The notes: generated by a model from the letters alone, not told the origin. Shown: positions 10,939 through 24,241, numbered from the stretch's first letter. The stretch is DNA of 64,000 nucleotides from Xiphophorus maculatus (GCF_002775205.1 NC_036455.1:1216501-1280500), one strand, 5' to 3'. Program-made: numbers and translations.

Positions 10939-13900
10939 TCAGATGTCTGTCTGTATGCAGTGCTTCCTGGTGGGGCTCACTGGCTGTGCGGCAGAGTTTC
11001 TGCTGGTTTCTTTAACGAACTCCTCCGGTTCTGCGTTTTCTCCAGCGCTCTCCTCGCTGATGTACAGGAACGTCCCGCTGCTCCGGTCTTTCGGTGAGGC
11101 GGGTGGGGATGAGGCCAGCAGGAGGTGGGCGAAGGCGGCCTGGCCGCTCTGAGGGGGAAGCTGCTCCAGGCGGTCGTGCTCCACCTCAGGTAGAGGTGTG
11201 ATGGTGGGCTGGTGGGGAGGAGGGTCCATCTGGCCGGGTTTAGCGGTTTCGGGGTCCGAGCAGCTGAGCTCGGACGAGAAGTGGCTGCAGTGCGAGTCGG
11301 CCACCGAGGGGAGGCTGCCGCTCAGAGACGGCGAATCGAGCTCGGAGGAGTTGGCGCTCCGCTGCTCCAGGAGCTGAGATTCGATGTCGCCCTGCGTCTC
11401 GTTCACTCTTCTGTCTCCTCTGCTGCTGCTGCTCGCTCTCCTCCAGAGATTACTTTTACACTTTTTGCCCGCGGTAGCTGCGGTGGGGTCCTTGGACCAA
11501 GAGGACGAGGGGCCACACTGGTTGCCAGGCTGCCCGCAGCTGCACGTGGAGGGACACGAGCACAAGCATCCATCGGCACCGGCTGCTTTGATGGCGGCTG
11601 AACCGCTGCTGCAGCTGGCTTCATCCATGCTGCTGCTGGCGCTGCCGTGCCTCACCTTGTCCTGCCTGGACTCGGAGTCCGCAGGAGCCTCCAGGCTGCC
11701 GTCTCTGCAAAATACACGCCACGTTTAACGGATCTACACTTTTCACAAAAAGTAAAATGGAATCACTACACATGCTTAACTGCATATTGTTGCTCAATTT
11801 GATGATTTCACTTATGGCTGCAGCTAACGATTTTTGTTTTCTGAGGATTTTCTCTTGCTATGCTGTTTTTTTGTCTTTTTAGTGTTTTATTTTGTTTTTA
11901 ATGGTTCATTTGGGGAAGTGAATTGCAAATTAACTAATGCTATAAATGTTATAATGTTCTGATTTTGTTTATACTTAACACTTGTCCCCAACAATAATAA
12001 TAATAATAATAATCTGGTAATTGAATAATAATAATAAAAAAACACTTAGTTTATTTTATATATGAGAAATACATGAGAAAAGGAAAGCAAATAATTAAAT
12101 TCCTTCTTAAATGAGGAAATAAACCATAAAATAAATAAATAAACCATAAAATAAATAAATAAACCATAAATAATAAACCATTTTCTAAGATAAAATGGCA
12201 GCATTGCTTGATCATCTGCAGCTAAAAAATAAACTTCTAACAGGTGAAAAGCTCCATTCTCTTTGCTTGACTTAATGTCAATACATCGTAGGGTTGATCT
12301 GTTACTTATTTTCTGGGTCGCAAAAGGTGCTAAAAAAGGAGATTTATTTAAAATTTTGCCATTTGAGTAGTTCTGGACGGAACATATTTACAGACAAAGA
12401 AGGTTTTTTTTCTTTATCAAAATGTATACATTTGTACAGTTTTGGTTTAGTGTCTCCTGTTCTTTCAACAAATGGCCTGTTTTAGAGTCTGGATACTGAA
12501 GTTAATCGATTACTAAATTAGTTGACAACTATTTTAATTACAATAATACAATTTAATTGTTAAAGGCCTGATTTCACTTCATTTTCTTATGTTATTGTGT
12601 TGTCAAAATCCTGACTGATGTTTTATGGTAGGAAAAAAAAATCTTTGGTTATTTCTTCTAATTCATTAAAACTGCGTGTGATACAACCTGGGGTGTCATT
12701 TTGGTAGATTTCCATCTGAGTTAGATTTTTCCTTTGATTTTACTTGAGTTGGATGATTATAAAATAATCCAAAAAATTTTAAGAATGCTTTTAACAAGTC
12801 ATTAATACGGTTCGAAATACAGAACAAGCTCCAAACTAGTTCCAGCTCACACACTCACCAGCCACTAATACCGTGTGTGAGCAGCTGCTCCCTGTGGGAC
12901 GAGTGCGATCTGAATGCTAACCTTTCCAGCGGCATGTAGGCGTTGAGGATGGAGCCCGCCATGGCCTTGGTGCTGGCGTTGTCGCTCATTGTCCCCAGAC
13001 TGACGGTGGCCGACTCGCCGCTCAAACTGCAGCGCTCCTTCTGGACGTCGGCCTGCACCTCCATCCTGGAGGAAACAGTTGAAAAACCCATAATTAATTC
13101 AAACAAATTATTACACTGCAAAAACACAAAATCTCAGCAAGTATTTTTGGTGTCTTAGTACACTTGAAGTGAGACAAAAGTAAATTACATGTAACTATTC
13201 AGGAAGAAATAGGACCTTGTTTTAAGTCAATCTGTTATATTGATGAAATTGCTCTAGTTTCACTGGCAGATAATTTCACTTATAACTAATACATTTTCAG
13301 CAACATTAAGGAATTGATGAAATTCCTTAATGTTCTGAAGGAAAATTCTTGCCATCTTCCTGCTGAAAACAGGAAGAAATAGCTATTTTTGTAAGTTAGT
13401 ACAGTTGAAATAAAACAAAACTAAGGCATTTGTCCTAGATGCTAGATTTTGTGTTTTTCCATTTTTTAGAATGGAAAAGAACCACAATTAGTGTCTGAAA
13501 AAAGCCCTGAAACTCATTTTAGCTGAAACTGGAAAAACAAGATGCATTATTTCCATGTCATACGCTACAGCTTTTAAGCCATCGCTAACAGTATTCAGAA
13601 AGGCATTTTAACAACATAGGGAGCGCCCAGCTCCAGTGTTTTACCGATGGTAGCAGCTGCCGGACAGACTGCCGGTGATGCTGGTCCCGGCGAGCGCCGT
13701 GGTGCTGGCGTTGTCGCTCATGTTGTCCCGCTGAGCGGAGCTCACGCCGCAGCGCTCCATGTGGCTCCCGCTGACGCTGAGGCTCAGGCCGGTCAGGCCG
13801 CCGACGCTCGCTCCGTCGCCAAGGCTCGGGTTGTTGAGCCGAGTTTCCGCCACAGACGTCGTGTCTTAGAGGGAAATTTGTTTAGTTATAGAGCAGTTTG

Positions 13901-16900
13901 AGGAAAACAAAAAAAAAGTCACACGTACAGAGTTAGCTGCAGTAAACCCAAATATTCTGTGACTTTGTGGGTAAAACAGAACGTGCCAAAATATTACTGA
14001 CAAGAATACATAAAATCTTGACAAAAATCAGACGTATACAAACATTTAACTCATGTTTAACACTTTACGTTCTAAAAATATCCAGATTATGTGGTGCCAT
14101 TGTGATCTTTAATACAACTCTGTGTAGGCCTGTCGCGATAAACGATAAATCAATTAATCGTACGATAAATTAAAACTACCAACGTCATTTTAATTATCGG
14201 CATTATCGTCTCTTCCGACCTTTTTCTCTTTCAGCTAATGACACTGAATGAAAAAAGGCTCAACTCCGGTGCTCTCCACTGACCCTCCCTTCCTCATTTC
14301 CTTAGTGTAAAGCCCAGCGCACAAGACCTGATCTAAGAGCTGTCGGCTGATTGTCAGCTCATTTTCAAAACCTGACAGATCACACATTAGCCGACAGAAG
14401 TCCTTGGTATAACAGTTCGATCGGGTTCGTTCCTGCCTTGTGGTGTCCAACAATGGGCACAAAATAATGGCTACAAGTCCAGTTAACTAATTTTAAAACC
14501 AGGCATTAATCAATGCATTACTACAATCTACCTGCAGTGCATGTGGCTAGTGTCAGCGTAAAGTCCTGACTGAATGAAAATCATTAGAACCTATTTACGT
14601 CACGTTAACGAAGAACAGCTGAAAAGTTACCGGGTTTATCAACTGCGGTAGCAATTTCACCTCAACTCCTCCTCTTGTCATTTCTATATTCTTTGCAAGT
14701 TGAATAAACATTAATGTTGTTTCCACATATCATCTCCAATGTCTGCTGGACTTCCGGTTGTGCTGTGTCAGCTGTTTGGGATTCCCCTCTGTAATTTCCC
14801 CTCAGAAAACACAGAGGAGAATCCTCGCTTTCTGATTGGCTACCTGTCACATTCAACAAGCTCCCAGTCGAAAACCCCTGATTTAGATCGGAGCAGCAAC
14901 AACGATCTACCATAACACACCATACAATCTTAGAAAGACCAACGTTTTAAGATTGTCGTAAGGGGAAAAATAGGAGCAAAAAATCGTGTAGTGTGAACTA
15001 TTGCATCAGGTAGTCGATGTGCCCATTTTCTCTATTTAAATCTAATTAATACTGAAGGGCAACATATTATACAGACTTCATAATCTGCACTCTTTTGGTT
15101 GAATGCAGTATTTATTTACACTTTGGCTTTATGTTTAGTTTTTTTTCCAGTACAGTTTTTGTTAATGGAGACTGAGAATCCATTTTGTTTTTGGTTGTTT
15201 TGTTTATTTTGTTTACCAGTTCCAGTGTTTAGTGTTCTTTTGAAAATAAAGTGTATCTAACTTTGGCAAGAAATCGCATGCGTTATTACATCATTTTCAG
15301 TGTAAAAAGGTCTTCAAACAATATTATCGTTTATCGCAATAATTTTTGAGACAATTAATAGTTCAGCAAAATTTGCTATCGTGACAGGCCTAACTCTGTG
15401 TCTCCTCTCTCACGCCCAACAGCTCCAAGAAACCTAAGCCAGCTCAGCCTCACACACCCAAATATTTGTCTTGGGCCTAACCAGGACAAATATTTGCAAC
15501 ACAACATGAGCACTGTTAAAAAAAACTGCTGATTTAAGTATGCTCACAGATACCAAACACAAACACAAATACTGTGCTTCAAGCTAAATGAATTCCAACA
15601 GCTTTCAAATATCTCTTTTTTTTTAATCAAATGTATGAAAATATCTGGTTTCAACTCTAAATAACGTTTTCCAAATTGAGGCTTTTAATCGAACGTTAGA
15701 TTGCACTTTATTGCAACACTGTGCAGTTTCACCGACTTTATTCAAGCACCTGAATACATTTAATTGGAATTCAAGCATTTTCAAGGAACTTTATGAACAC
15801 AGTGTAAAAGATTTTCCCTGTAATTTTTGGCTTGTGGCGTTATTAGTCTTTAGATTTGCTGTTAGTTTTTCAGATTTCCATCTTTCTTAGTATTTAGGAG
15901 ATTCTTACCTGTGGCTACTGCCCCAGTGCCGATGTTGTCATTTTCGTCATCGAACTCGATTCGAACCCCTTTCCCGTTACCAGCGGAAACGCCACAACCT
16001 CCGCTCCGACACAGAGAGATCGGGACGACGCCGTAGACGTACGCGAGCATGATGGGAACGCCGATACCTGAGACACACAGGAAACAGATGCAACAAACAT
16101 TTCCTTTCTATATGAGATGAAGCAGAAATTCAGGAAAAAAACTAAATATCATTTCACCCAGTTGAACTTTACTGGAAGCTCTTGATATATTATGAATGTG
16201 AAGACAACTTGCGTAAGAGTGAAAAGAGAAGAAAAGTGATCTCTTACCAACAGTGACTGCAGCAACCACAGGAGACACGATGACCGACAGCGTCACGCCT
16301 CCAGCGATCACCAAGTTCCTCTTGTGTTTCGAGATGTCCTTTCCTTCGTAGCGATTATGTATCTGATGAAGCAAATTGTTGAGCAAGATAAATGTTTCGT
16401 TTCATACAGCTACAATTTTTTAGTAAAGTAATTTCATTCAAATAAAGGAGCGTATGCAACATAAATTAACTACACTCAGTAACATTTAAATAATTTACTT
16501 CTGTTAATTTAGGTGATTCTGATTTGTTGCCATTAAAAACCCAAAATTTATTTCCACAGAAAATTAGGGTATAAGAGTATATGGTATCGGATTTCATAAT
16601 GTAGCCTAGCATAATACAGAAATAGAATTATAAGAACAATTTTTAAAAGAAATTGAATAAAATGTTGTAAAGAAGTTTGCTCCTCAATCAATCACTTTTT
16701 CCAACCGCACTTTTACCCTCAACTCAACTACACAGATTGCTTCTCCAGCAAGGATTTTAATTAAATTAAATTAAATTACTAAAATACATACACTTTTTGA
16801 TGATAAGTATTCTTATACTTATGAACATAAATAAACATTCCCAGCACAGTCTCTGTATAGTGTAAAACAGACTGGGAGAAGTGACACGATAGTAATTTTT

Positions 16901-19900
16901 AACATAGGAACCAGGAGATAACTTTAGTGGCTAAACACACAGCCACCCGTCTACTTTGACCTCTTTATCTGGATTTTGACAACAGAACCTCCAATATGGA
17001 TCATTTGTCTAGTCATAATGTTCCCCTTTAGGAGGAAAATCTATTACTTAAAACAATACTTTTATTTACGATTTGTGCGATTATTAGCATGTTTTGTCAC
17101 TTTCTAGTAAAAACAAATGTATATAATCAGTGCCAAATTAAACTTTTTCTCTTCATGGAAATGAAATCAGTCAGAATTACTGATCTGCGAATCATAACAA
17201 GAAAGTACAAACATCTCCTTTAAAGAGATCTTTTTGAAGATTATTTAACAACGTTCTACTTTAAATACAACTTTGGTGGGCTACATTAATTAGCCCAACA
17301 TAAATATGCTAAGTTTTCATATCTATTTCTGCCAAAAATCTTTATTTGTAATCTGTGATTCTGCAGTCTCAAGTTACATATGAAAAGGTAAGCAAACAGG
17401 GTAGCTAGGATACACTTAGCTATCTCTAACCGTCACTTTTACTCTTCTCTTTCTCCCTCCTGATTCTGATAAACTCATTGATCAAGCACACTGTTTTTAG
17501 GTCAGACTTAAAGCAGTGATTACTACATTAGAGATCTTTGAATAAATAAACCAGTGTTAGGGAAGTTCTCACCCTTCTGCCCACATAGACTGGGATCCCA
17601 ATGATCATGGCTGGGATGGCGATGCCGGCAATGAGAGCGATTCCCACAGGCGCTCCCACCAACGTCCCGAGCTGCCAGAGGATTTTCTTCTTCCTGCTCC
17701 ACGGCTTCTTCCCCCAGAATGTGCAACCCGATGGACTGAGAAGACAGGAGAGAGAAAACAGTACGTTAGAACTCAAAGAGAAAAACTGTACACATTAATA
17801 CTATAGATTGAAAAAAAAAAATAAAGATCTATCCTTATAAATCCTCGTCTAGGATGAGGATATAAATCTGACTCTAAAAATGGCTGTTTTGGAAAATTCC
17901 TCCAAGGAGAAACCAAAAACTCTGCACAGTTGACATACATGCATATAAACCTGAGGACATTTGAAAGGAACAAGGACAACAAGTTCTGTAGGAGCCTGTT
18001 AATGATTAAAAGCTTTAAACCATGTGCTTAGAAACAGGAAAACAACTTAAAAACGCAGGACAGTTTGCACCGTGGACCAGGGCCGACAAACACCGACTTG
18101 AAGGCCAAAAAAGCTGAGTTTGTCCTTCATATATCCCCCACTAAATGCAGGAAAAACAGTCATGTTTTCACTAAAGTGAAAGAACAAAGAGTGAAACGCT
18201 AAATGTGAAACCAACAGATCATTTGCTCGTCAACATAAATACAGAAATGATTGATGAGGTGACAGGAAAGGTGTTTGTGGTGATGACAACAACACATAAT
18301 AAAAAGAGAAACTAAGCTAGTAATGCAGAACCTTGATAACAAAACAGGGAATATTAAAGCTGCGGTGTCACTCAGCTCACCTCAAGTAGTGAAGGTCAGA
18401 AATCTCCTTCATGCAGAGCCAGCAGAACTCGCAGCCGCAGACGGCGCAGGTCATGTGGTTACAGCTCCCATCGTTCATCTTGATGATGTAAGCAGAGCAG
18501 CGAGGGCACGGCTTGATGTCATCACCTGCAACAGATTATTAAAGGAGAAATAAACCAGAATGTGATGGAGATCATAGACCGTTGCTGTTACTGCAAATTA
18601 GTGTTTTATGTATATGTAAACAAAATAAAGGTGTAAACATCTAGACAAATAATATGTGAAACTGAAGGTATGTATGGGTTTATGTGTGATATTTAAGAAT
18701 ATGCGATTCTTTCAACAACGAAAATAAGGAAACCAAGGCAAAAACAAGGGAGACTGTTGGGCATAATGACAATAACTATGTCAAACAAAAACCAGGACTG
18801 GCTAAACAGAGACAGAAGCTCATTTCCTTTACATGGAGGGTCCAGGAAGCATCTTTACCAAAAGTGATCAAATCCACTTTAAAACCACCTTCGGACTCAA
18901 AAACATTGTTTCATAAGCGAATGGGTCGGTGAAGAAGTAATAAACCCAGCTACGGAGAAACTTAGAAACCAAATAAGATGTAGTGACCAATCGTCCTTCA
19001 TACCAGCTGCTCCGCTCTCCTGGCTGTAGCTGAGGGACGACGACCTGAAGTTCCTGAGCCGCAGGCTCTGGGCCCGCTGCTGCCGCGCCGTGTCGCATGT
19101 CTGGTTGGGATGCCACAGCTGTTTACAGTGGTAGCAGAACTCTGTGCCGCAGCCGTCACGGCCACAGGTGATCTTTGGACAGCTGGCACAGCCAAAAGCA
19201 ATGACGGCATACCTAGAGGAGAAAAACATACAAGCAGAATGCTGGTTTAGAGATCTGAACCTGGACTGTATTCATGAGTATCTACTGCAAGAAATTTGTG
19301 GTCATTTCATTTCTGTTTTTAAGATTTAAAACAAAGAAAAACATAACATTTTAAAAGGCGCTTAGTTTCCAACATAGTGATGAGAAAATAAATTATAAAC
19401 TTTACAGATAATTTTGTCATTTTGTTGTGGAAATTCAATGCAGGATTTATTCTATGCAACAACAACATAAAAAAAACTTCTGCCTTTTTAAAAAAGATTT
19501 AAATTAGTTGGTTCTGCACTATTTTAGCCAAATATAAAGAGGTATTGTGGAAGGTCAAAAGAGTAGCAGGTTGCAGACCAATGAGCTACAACTATAGGAT
19601 TTATCCACACATTCTTATTATTCAAAAATTACAAGCAAACAAAACCAAAAGTAGATTGCAGTTCGTGCTGCTTTAAATAAACTATTTTTCCATATATGAT
19701 GACTGCGAAAACTAGCAGCTGTTTTCCTGAGCTTCCTCATTCTAAAAAGTGAGTAAAAAACACACCACAGACAATATAGATGCCATAAAAATTTAACTAT
19801 ATAAAATATATATAAGGTCATTACCACAATGACCTTAAATAAGGTCATTGTGGTAATTTACCACTGTATATAGGGTTAGTGTCATGGCAAATGGAGGTGA

Positions 19901-22900
19901 AACATAAAAACAAAAGATGACATTTCATTTGCAAATTGCCCAAAGACAAAATTAACATTCAACCAATAAAAAAAGTTTTTTTTCCATAACTTTTATGATA
20001 AACTTTTTGAAATACAATTCAGCTGAATAAGGAACAAGCTATTCTCCTCCTGACTCATCTATTCAAGTTACACATTTAAACTGAACATTTTCATAATTAT
20101 GGTTAAATGTGACCTCAAAGATTTCCCCATAATTTTCCAGTTTTAGCTTCCTTTTTCTTCAGAGGAAATTAACAGAATGACTTGGGAGGAAACAAAACTG
20201 AAAATGCAAAAAAAAAAAAAAGGTTAGAAAATTAGAATAACAATACTTATGACGTATGCTGATTTTTTAAAAATGTACAAACCCTCATGCTGTACATATT
20301 TAACAGCTAAAAAACAAAAAGCCAGTCTCAACAGTTTTCAAACTAACACTTCACTGTGCAAACTGATGACATATTGTGTAAAAGCTGAACAACCAGGTGG
20401 GAGATTTCCAAATGGACGTTTTGATGTCTTCACTTCCACGTGTTTCCCCACGCACTTTTCAGCAAGTAAACCCGACTCCTGTTAAGTTTTAATTTCTACT
20501 CTGTTCATCCAGCCTCATACTGGGATAGGAAGCTCCAGAGCACCACACTAGAAACATATCAACACCTACAAAGTGATACGCTGAGGGAGGTAATGTGCAG
20601 TAAAAGTGATTTTCAAAGTTCAAATGTTTGTAGTTGAGTCGTTGCAGGAAAGAAATACGTCGCACAAGTCAGAGGCAGCTGGACAGAGTACAGTAAATGG
20701 AAGAAAAAAAACTTTATATACCGACCATAAAACTCTTCCTTTTAGACATTTCCACATTTGCAGTTATGATTCTCTGTATATTTAAGGCACATTTTTCCAC
20801 AGAGGTCAGGCTATAAATATGAAACTTAGAAAAATTGCAGGCTGGAAGTAAGAAGCTGGATGGATGATGAATTGATAAAGAAATGGATATATAGATGAGT
20901 GCAACGGCAGATCAAAGAACAGAGAGACTGATGGATGAATAGATGAAAAAAGGTACTGACAGGGGGCGATAGATGGAATCGGACGGATCTTTTAAATAAA
21001 AAAAACTGAAGACCTTTTGCTTTTTTTTAGCCAAATTCTCATCATGCAGTAAATAAAACAGGGAACAAAGCCAGGAAAATATAAATATTTCCCACATCTA
21101 TGAAGGGATAGAATCACATTCGATCCCTTTCTTGACTTGTAAAGTTGCACAGGAACCCTGCCAACAACATCTGCTAACATCTGGCCGTTTAGAAAAACTT
21201 GACAAGTTTTCGGTGTTCAACCTTGTGCCAAACAGCTCTAATAAGTAGTGAAATAAAAGTTACTAAAACACAAAGAACAGAAACAAAAATCCACAATAAT
21301 CTGTGCAATGCACTCTGACTTTACCTTTGATGCTTAGAATATTTTACATTGCTGCTAAATGTGTTACAGGTGCCATTTGTAAGACTGTAGCAATAAACAA
21401 TCAAATAATAAATTAATATTAGTAAAAAAACATTTTTTTAATTAAATTTATTTATGGTTTCAGTTTTGTGTGGCTTTCATTTCTTTTTTTTTATTAGGTT
21501 TTTATTTTTCTGGTTTTTGTGTTTTTGCTTCCAGTAACGGTGTTCAGTGTTGTGTTCAAAATTATACGTTTGTAAGTCTTTGAGAGAGCAAACTTGCATT
21601 GTTATCCCATTATCATCATCGTAGTTGAAAATGGTCTCTAAACAAATATACTCTCGTTTATCGCAACAATTTCTGGAGCTATTTATCGTCTGGCAAAATA
21701 ATTCCTCTCTAATTGCGAGCTAAAATAAGTCTAAAGCTTAAAAACAAATCTGATTATCAATTGAAAGCCTTACTTTGTGCCAAACAGAAAATTCACACTG
21801 ATGCAACACTGTAACAAAACAAAAGTGGAAGCACATCAGGTTCTAAGACTAGTCAAAACTTTAACTTTGCTACAGAGTTGCTTTATGCATCACATAAAGA
21901 ATTTATCACTCAACAAACTAGTTCAGCTAACAAACAACGCCTTTAACACCTTCAAACCACAATTATGCAACAGTAACAGAGACGGAGCTAATAGTTTGGC
22001 AGTGGGTCCAATCAGTTATTTGGGATTGAGAGCATTATTTAAGTTGTTGAGGCAACAAATGCAGAATAGAAAGTAAATTCAGATTAAGGGGAAATTACAA
22101 CAAAGACGTGAACTTTCTGGACTAATTCAAACACAGGAGTGGTACAAGTGCATCGTGTATCGAGTGGCTGCCATGGCCTAACAGCACGGCGTTTTGTGAT
22201 GAAGCCAAGAGAGCAAGACAACAGGGTCAGAGGCACGGTGTGAGCAAATGGACGAAACGGACCTGAACCCTGCCCTCCACCAGCAGCTCAAGCAGAAAAT
22301 ACTGAACCTCTTCTTTTATTTGGTTAATTCTGAAATACCTAGTGTAAATGCCAGTTTTAGTTTTTATGATTTTATATTTAAGTACGTCTTTACTTTTTTT
22401 TTCTTTCTGTGTTCAAAGTGATTTATATGTCACAGTGTGACTCAATGTTGTGTACATTAATGATAATTAGCAACAAAACTATGAATTTAATTTACATTTC
22501 TGACATCTTTCTTACCTTTCATATTCTCCCACAGTCTATAACAATGGGACAGACTCACGTCAGGAAAATGATAGTAAGCACTTCCTGTTCAAATCTCTCT
22601 TGGATGACTCATTTCACTCATTTAAACCAAGTGCCCAAGATACTGGGGTTAATTTTACAGAGCAAAATCAGTCCTGAAGTCTTAATTTTTAGCTTTCTTT
22701 TTGTTTACATATTAGAAAAGCATGATTTTGTGCTTATTAATTGTTAGTTCTTAAATGTATTCACATACAACTGTTACATATTTCCTCACTCAAGAGCCAC
22801 AAACTAGCATGCTTTCCTCTAATACTCATAACTTAAACTTCCTTCATGCAGCTGATTTATGACAAACCTTGCAGGATTGTTTATCGATTTTTTTCTCTAT

Positions 22901-23884
22901 TCCGATCAATTTGCAACAAAGCATCCTCACAGCACGATGCTGTCAAAAACAAGCTTCATGGTGGTTTCAGGGTGATATGTTGTTAATTATTCATCACACA
23001 CTTTTGCACACAGAGGCAGCTTTCTTTTTTGTAATGATATTGAAAAACATGAATCATTTCCCTTTCACTTCACAATTCTGTACTAATGCTTATTAATCAC
23101 ATAAAATTCCAATGAAATCAAATGAAGTCTGTGGCTATAAAGTGACAAATTGCAAAAAAAGTCTGAATACTTTTGCAAGGCACTGAATATACTATTAAGA
23201 ATTAAATGGAAAATGTGTGGTAAAGGGGCAGTTTGATGCTGATTGATGTTTTTCTGAACAGACCATGTGATCTCACCGCCCTCCATCTTACCCGCAGTCG
23301 GGAGCGGGACACCAGCGACAGTCCGGTTCGGCCACCAGCCATCTCCTCAGCATGAACTCCTCGTATTTCTCCATGACGGCTCGGTCTCCCAGGATCATCT
23401 GGATGTCGTGGGGGTTGAAGCGCTCCGAGCACTCGGGGCAGGTGATGTTGACGCGGGACTCAGAGATCTCTATACGCAGGTACTGGCGCAGGCAGTCTGC
23501 GCAGGAGCGGTGGTGGCAGGTCATGATGTCCGGGAAGCGATCCCGGGTGTGGCGAAGCAGGCACAGCGGGCATTCCAGCAGGTCTGACAAAGACCCCGTC
23601 CCTGCCGACGTGGACGCCACATCCGACGGAGGCTGGATGGAGACTTTGTCGACGCCGGCCTCGGACTGCGCGCTTTCGACGCTGATGACGCCGTCTGCTC
23701 CGGACGACAGAGTCCTGGATTTCCGCTTGGAGTCCCGTTCGGGTCTGAGTCTGCGTCCGAAGAACGAGTGGAGGGACAGACGCCGCTTTTTAGGATTCTT
23801 TCTAACCGAGGGGAGGCTTACGGAGGACGCAGCAGAGTGCAGGTCTCGCTCTGAGCCTGTGCTGCCATGCTGCAGGCTGCTCAT
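10939..23884 (-). CDS. rnf19a: rnf19a: RBR E3 ubiquitin ligase (Dorfin)
   Basis: Nine coding exons, 5' to 3': 23884-23292, 19212-19004, 18525-18381, 17735-17573, 16362-16248, 16067-15909, 13864-13645, 13065-12922 and 11704-10939 (stop 10939-10941). Every junction is GT-AG and in phase; the product is 837 aa, against about 838 in human. RING1 spans about C105-C152 (ECPLC ... ITCPEC), followed by an IBR and a RING2 ([19 protein letters not shown]) whose catalytic Cys should be C289. Two hydrophobic segments follow, about 340-365 ([20 protein letters not shown]) and 385-425 ([18 protein letters not shown]). The tail is long, Ser-rich and polar, ending KHCIQTDI. Family role: takes ubiquitin from an E2 onto the RING2 Cys and then to substrate; membrane-linked and found in protein inclusions. 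RNF19B is the main alternative, but whole-length similarity and the spag1 neighbour favour RNF19A. Confidence 0.95.
11990..12012. repeat. AAT microsatellite
   Basis: About seven uninterrupted AAT/ATA units, with a shorter ATAATAATAATA tract following near 12024. Confidence 0.75.
12115..12182. repeat. 21-bp minisatellite
   Basis: Three tandem copies of a unit of about 21 bp (AACCATAAAATAAATAAATA plus one base), the last degenerate. Each unit itself contains an AAAT tetramer repeat. Confidence 0.7.
13114..13461. mobile_element. palindromic MITE with CACTGCAAAAACACAAAATCT end
   Basis: The left end CACTGCAAAAACACAAAATC is mirrored at the right by AGATTTTGTGTTTTT. The interior repeats motifs such as CACTTGAAGTGAGACAAAA and a small central palindrome, TTAAGGAATTGATGAAATTCCTTAA. 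This layout matches an abundant teleost non-autonomous element. It sits in the rnf19a intron between 13066 and 13644. The right end is worn and no target duplication was confirmed. Confidence 0.6.
14125..15392. mobile_element. hAT-type non-autonomous transposon with perfect 8-bp target duplication
   Basis: The ends TAGGCCTGTCGCGATAAACG and (right) TATCGTGACAGGCCTA form terminal inverted repeats. The element is flanked on both sides by ACTCTGTG (14117-14124 and 15393-15400), the 8-bp duplication expected of hAT. Length is 1268 bp. No transposase was recognised; minus-strand frames of 75 and 83 codons show no known family. The middle (about 14280-15000) may be a nested insertion. It lies in a 2-kb rnf19a intron. 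Confidence 0.8.
16363..17572 (-). other. rnf19a intron, nothing recognised
   Basis: Intron between the two membrane-segment exons. It is AT-rich, with no frame, RNA or repeat that could be named. Confidence 0.6.
17736..18380 (-). other. rnf19a intron, nothing recognised
   Basis: Intron following the RING2 exon. AT-rich with no further feature seen. Confidence 0.6.
18526..19003 (-). other. rnf19a intron, nothing recognised
   Basis: Intron between the IBR and RING2 exons, bounded by GTATGA and a TCTGTTGCAG acceptor. Nothing else was seen. Confidence 0.6.
19820..19857. repeat. perfect 17-bp hairpin, 4-base loop
   Basis: The left arm 19820-19836 (ATTACCACAATGACCTT) and right arm 19841-19857 are exact reverse complements around AAAT. 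Adjacent bases repeat parts of the arm (AAGGTCATT just upstream), which suggests a local copying event. Confidence 0.85.
21380..21705. mobile_element. diverged copy of the 14125-15392 hAT-like element
   Basis: GTTTATCGCAACAATTTCTG here aligns with GTTTATCGCAATAATTTTTG near 15328. Upstream, TTCCAGTAACGGTGTTCAGT parallels TTCCAGTGTTTAGTGTTC near 15221 at similar spacing. The ends are lost. Confidence 0.5.
22880..23195. mobile_element. Tc1-like repeat tail ending TTTTGCAAGGCACTG
   Basis: The stretch ends GAATACTTTTGCAAGGCACTG, the well-known terminal motif of a fish Tc1-like repeat. It contains CACAGCACGATGCTG (transposase antisense remnant) and CACATAAAATTCCAATGA. It is strongly eroded. The same family recurs at about 41330, 43050 and 50970, and possibly at 63500. 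Confidence 0.55.
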
Positions 23885-24150
23885 TGCGCCAGAAGTGACG
23901 CAAGGCGCTACCGGTGCTTCAGTTAGAAATCACCACATGAGGTGAGGAGAGGGTGAAAGGAAGGATAAACCAAAAAACGCAAAGAGATCCAAGAGACAGG
24001 ACGCTCAACGAGGGGAGCAGCACAACTTCAGCTACGACATGATGGCAGGAAGAGTAAAACAAATCAGTAAGGCGCTCCACTCCTTCGGATCATAGCAGCT
24101 GCAGACGGGTGTTGAGGTCAAGATGATGAGGCTTTGGTTTGCACACGGGC
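23885..24150 (-). other. rnf19a: rnf19a 5' UTR part of the start-codon exon
   Basis: Reading leftwards, TTTTTCTTTCCTCCAG at 24151-24166 is a strong acceptor, so the start-codon exon runs 24150-23292 with 266 bases of 5' UTR. The ATG at 23884-23882 opens the RNF19A-like N-terminus. Confidence 0.6.
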
Positions 24151-24241
24151 CTGGAGGAAAGAAAAACACAAATACAGGATGAAGAAAAACCTAACATAAA
24201 AACAGTTGAAACAAATATTAGGACTTTTACTACGAGTTTTA

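Larger units (their letters stand above)
11705..12921 (-). other. rnf19a last intron, filled with AT-rich repeats
   Basis: Contains an eroded repeat from about 11815 (GGCTGCAGCTAACGAT) to about 12560 (AATCGATTACTAAATTAGTT), of a kind common in fish genomes and often assigned to hAT. It also holds an AAT microsatellite and a 21-bp tandem repeat, listed separately. Confidence 0.5.
19213..23291 (-). other. rnf19a intron with worn repeat copies
   Basis: A 4.1-kb intron between the RING1 and IBR exons. It holds a 17-bp hairpin (19820-19857), a diverged relative of the hAT element (about 21380-21705), a GC-richer patch (about 22140-22300) and a Tc1-like tail (about 22880-23195). The remainder is plain AT-rich DNA. 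Confidence 0.55.

Noticed and set aside
11212-11728. Plus-strand frames of 129 and 114 codons
   Set aside because: They are the antisense of the last rnf19a exon, whose minus frame is clearly the family protein.
15950-15985. GGTTCGAATCG on the minus strand, tRNA-like B box
   Set aside because: It is inside a coding exon of rnf19a ([13 protein letters not shown]) and explained by that.
23352-23945. 197-codon plus-strand frame
   Set aside because: Antisense of the first rnf19a coding exon with RING1; GC-rich coding DNA often leaves the opposite strand open.
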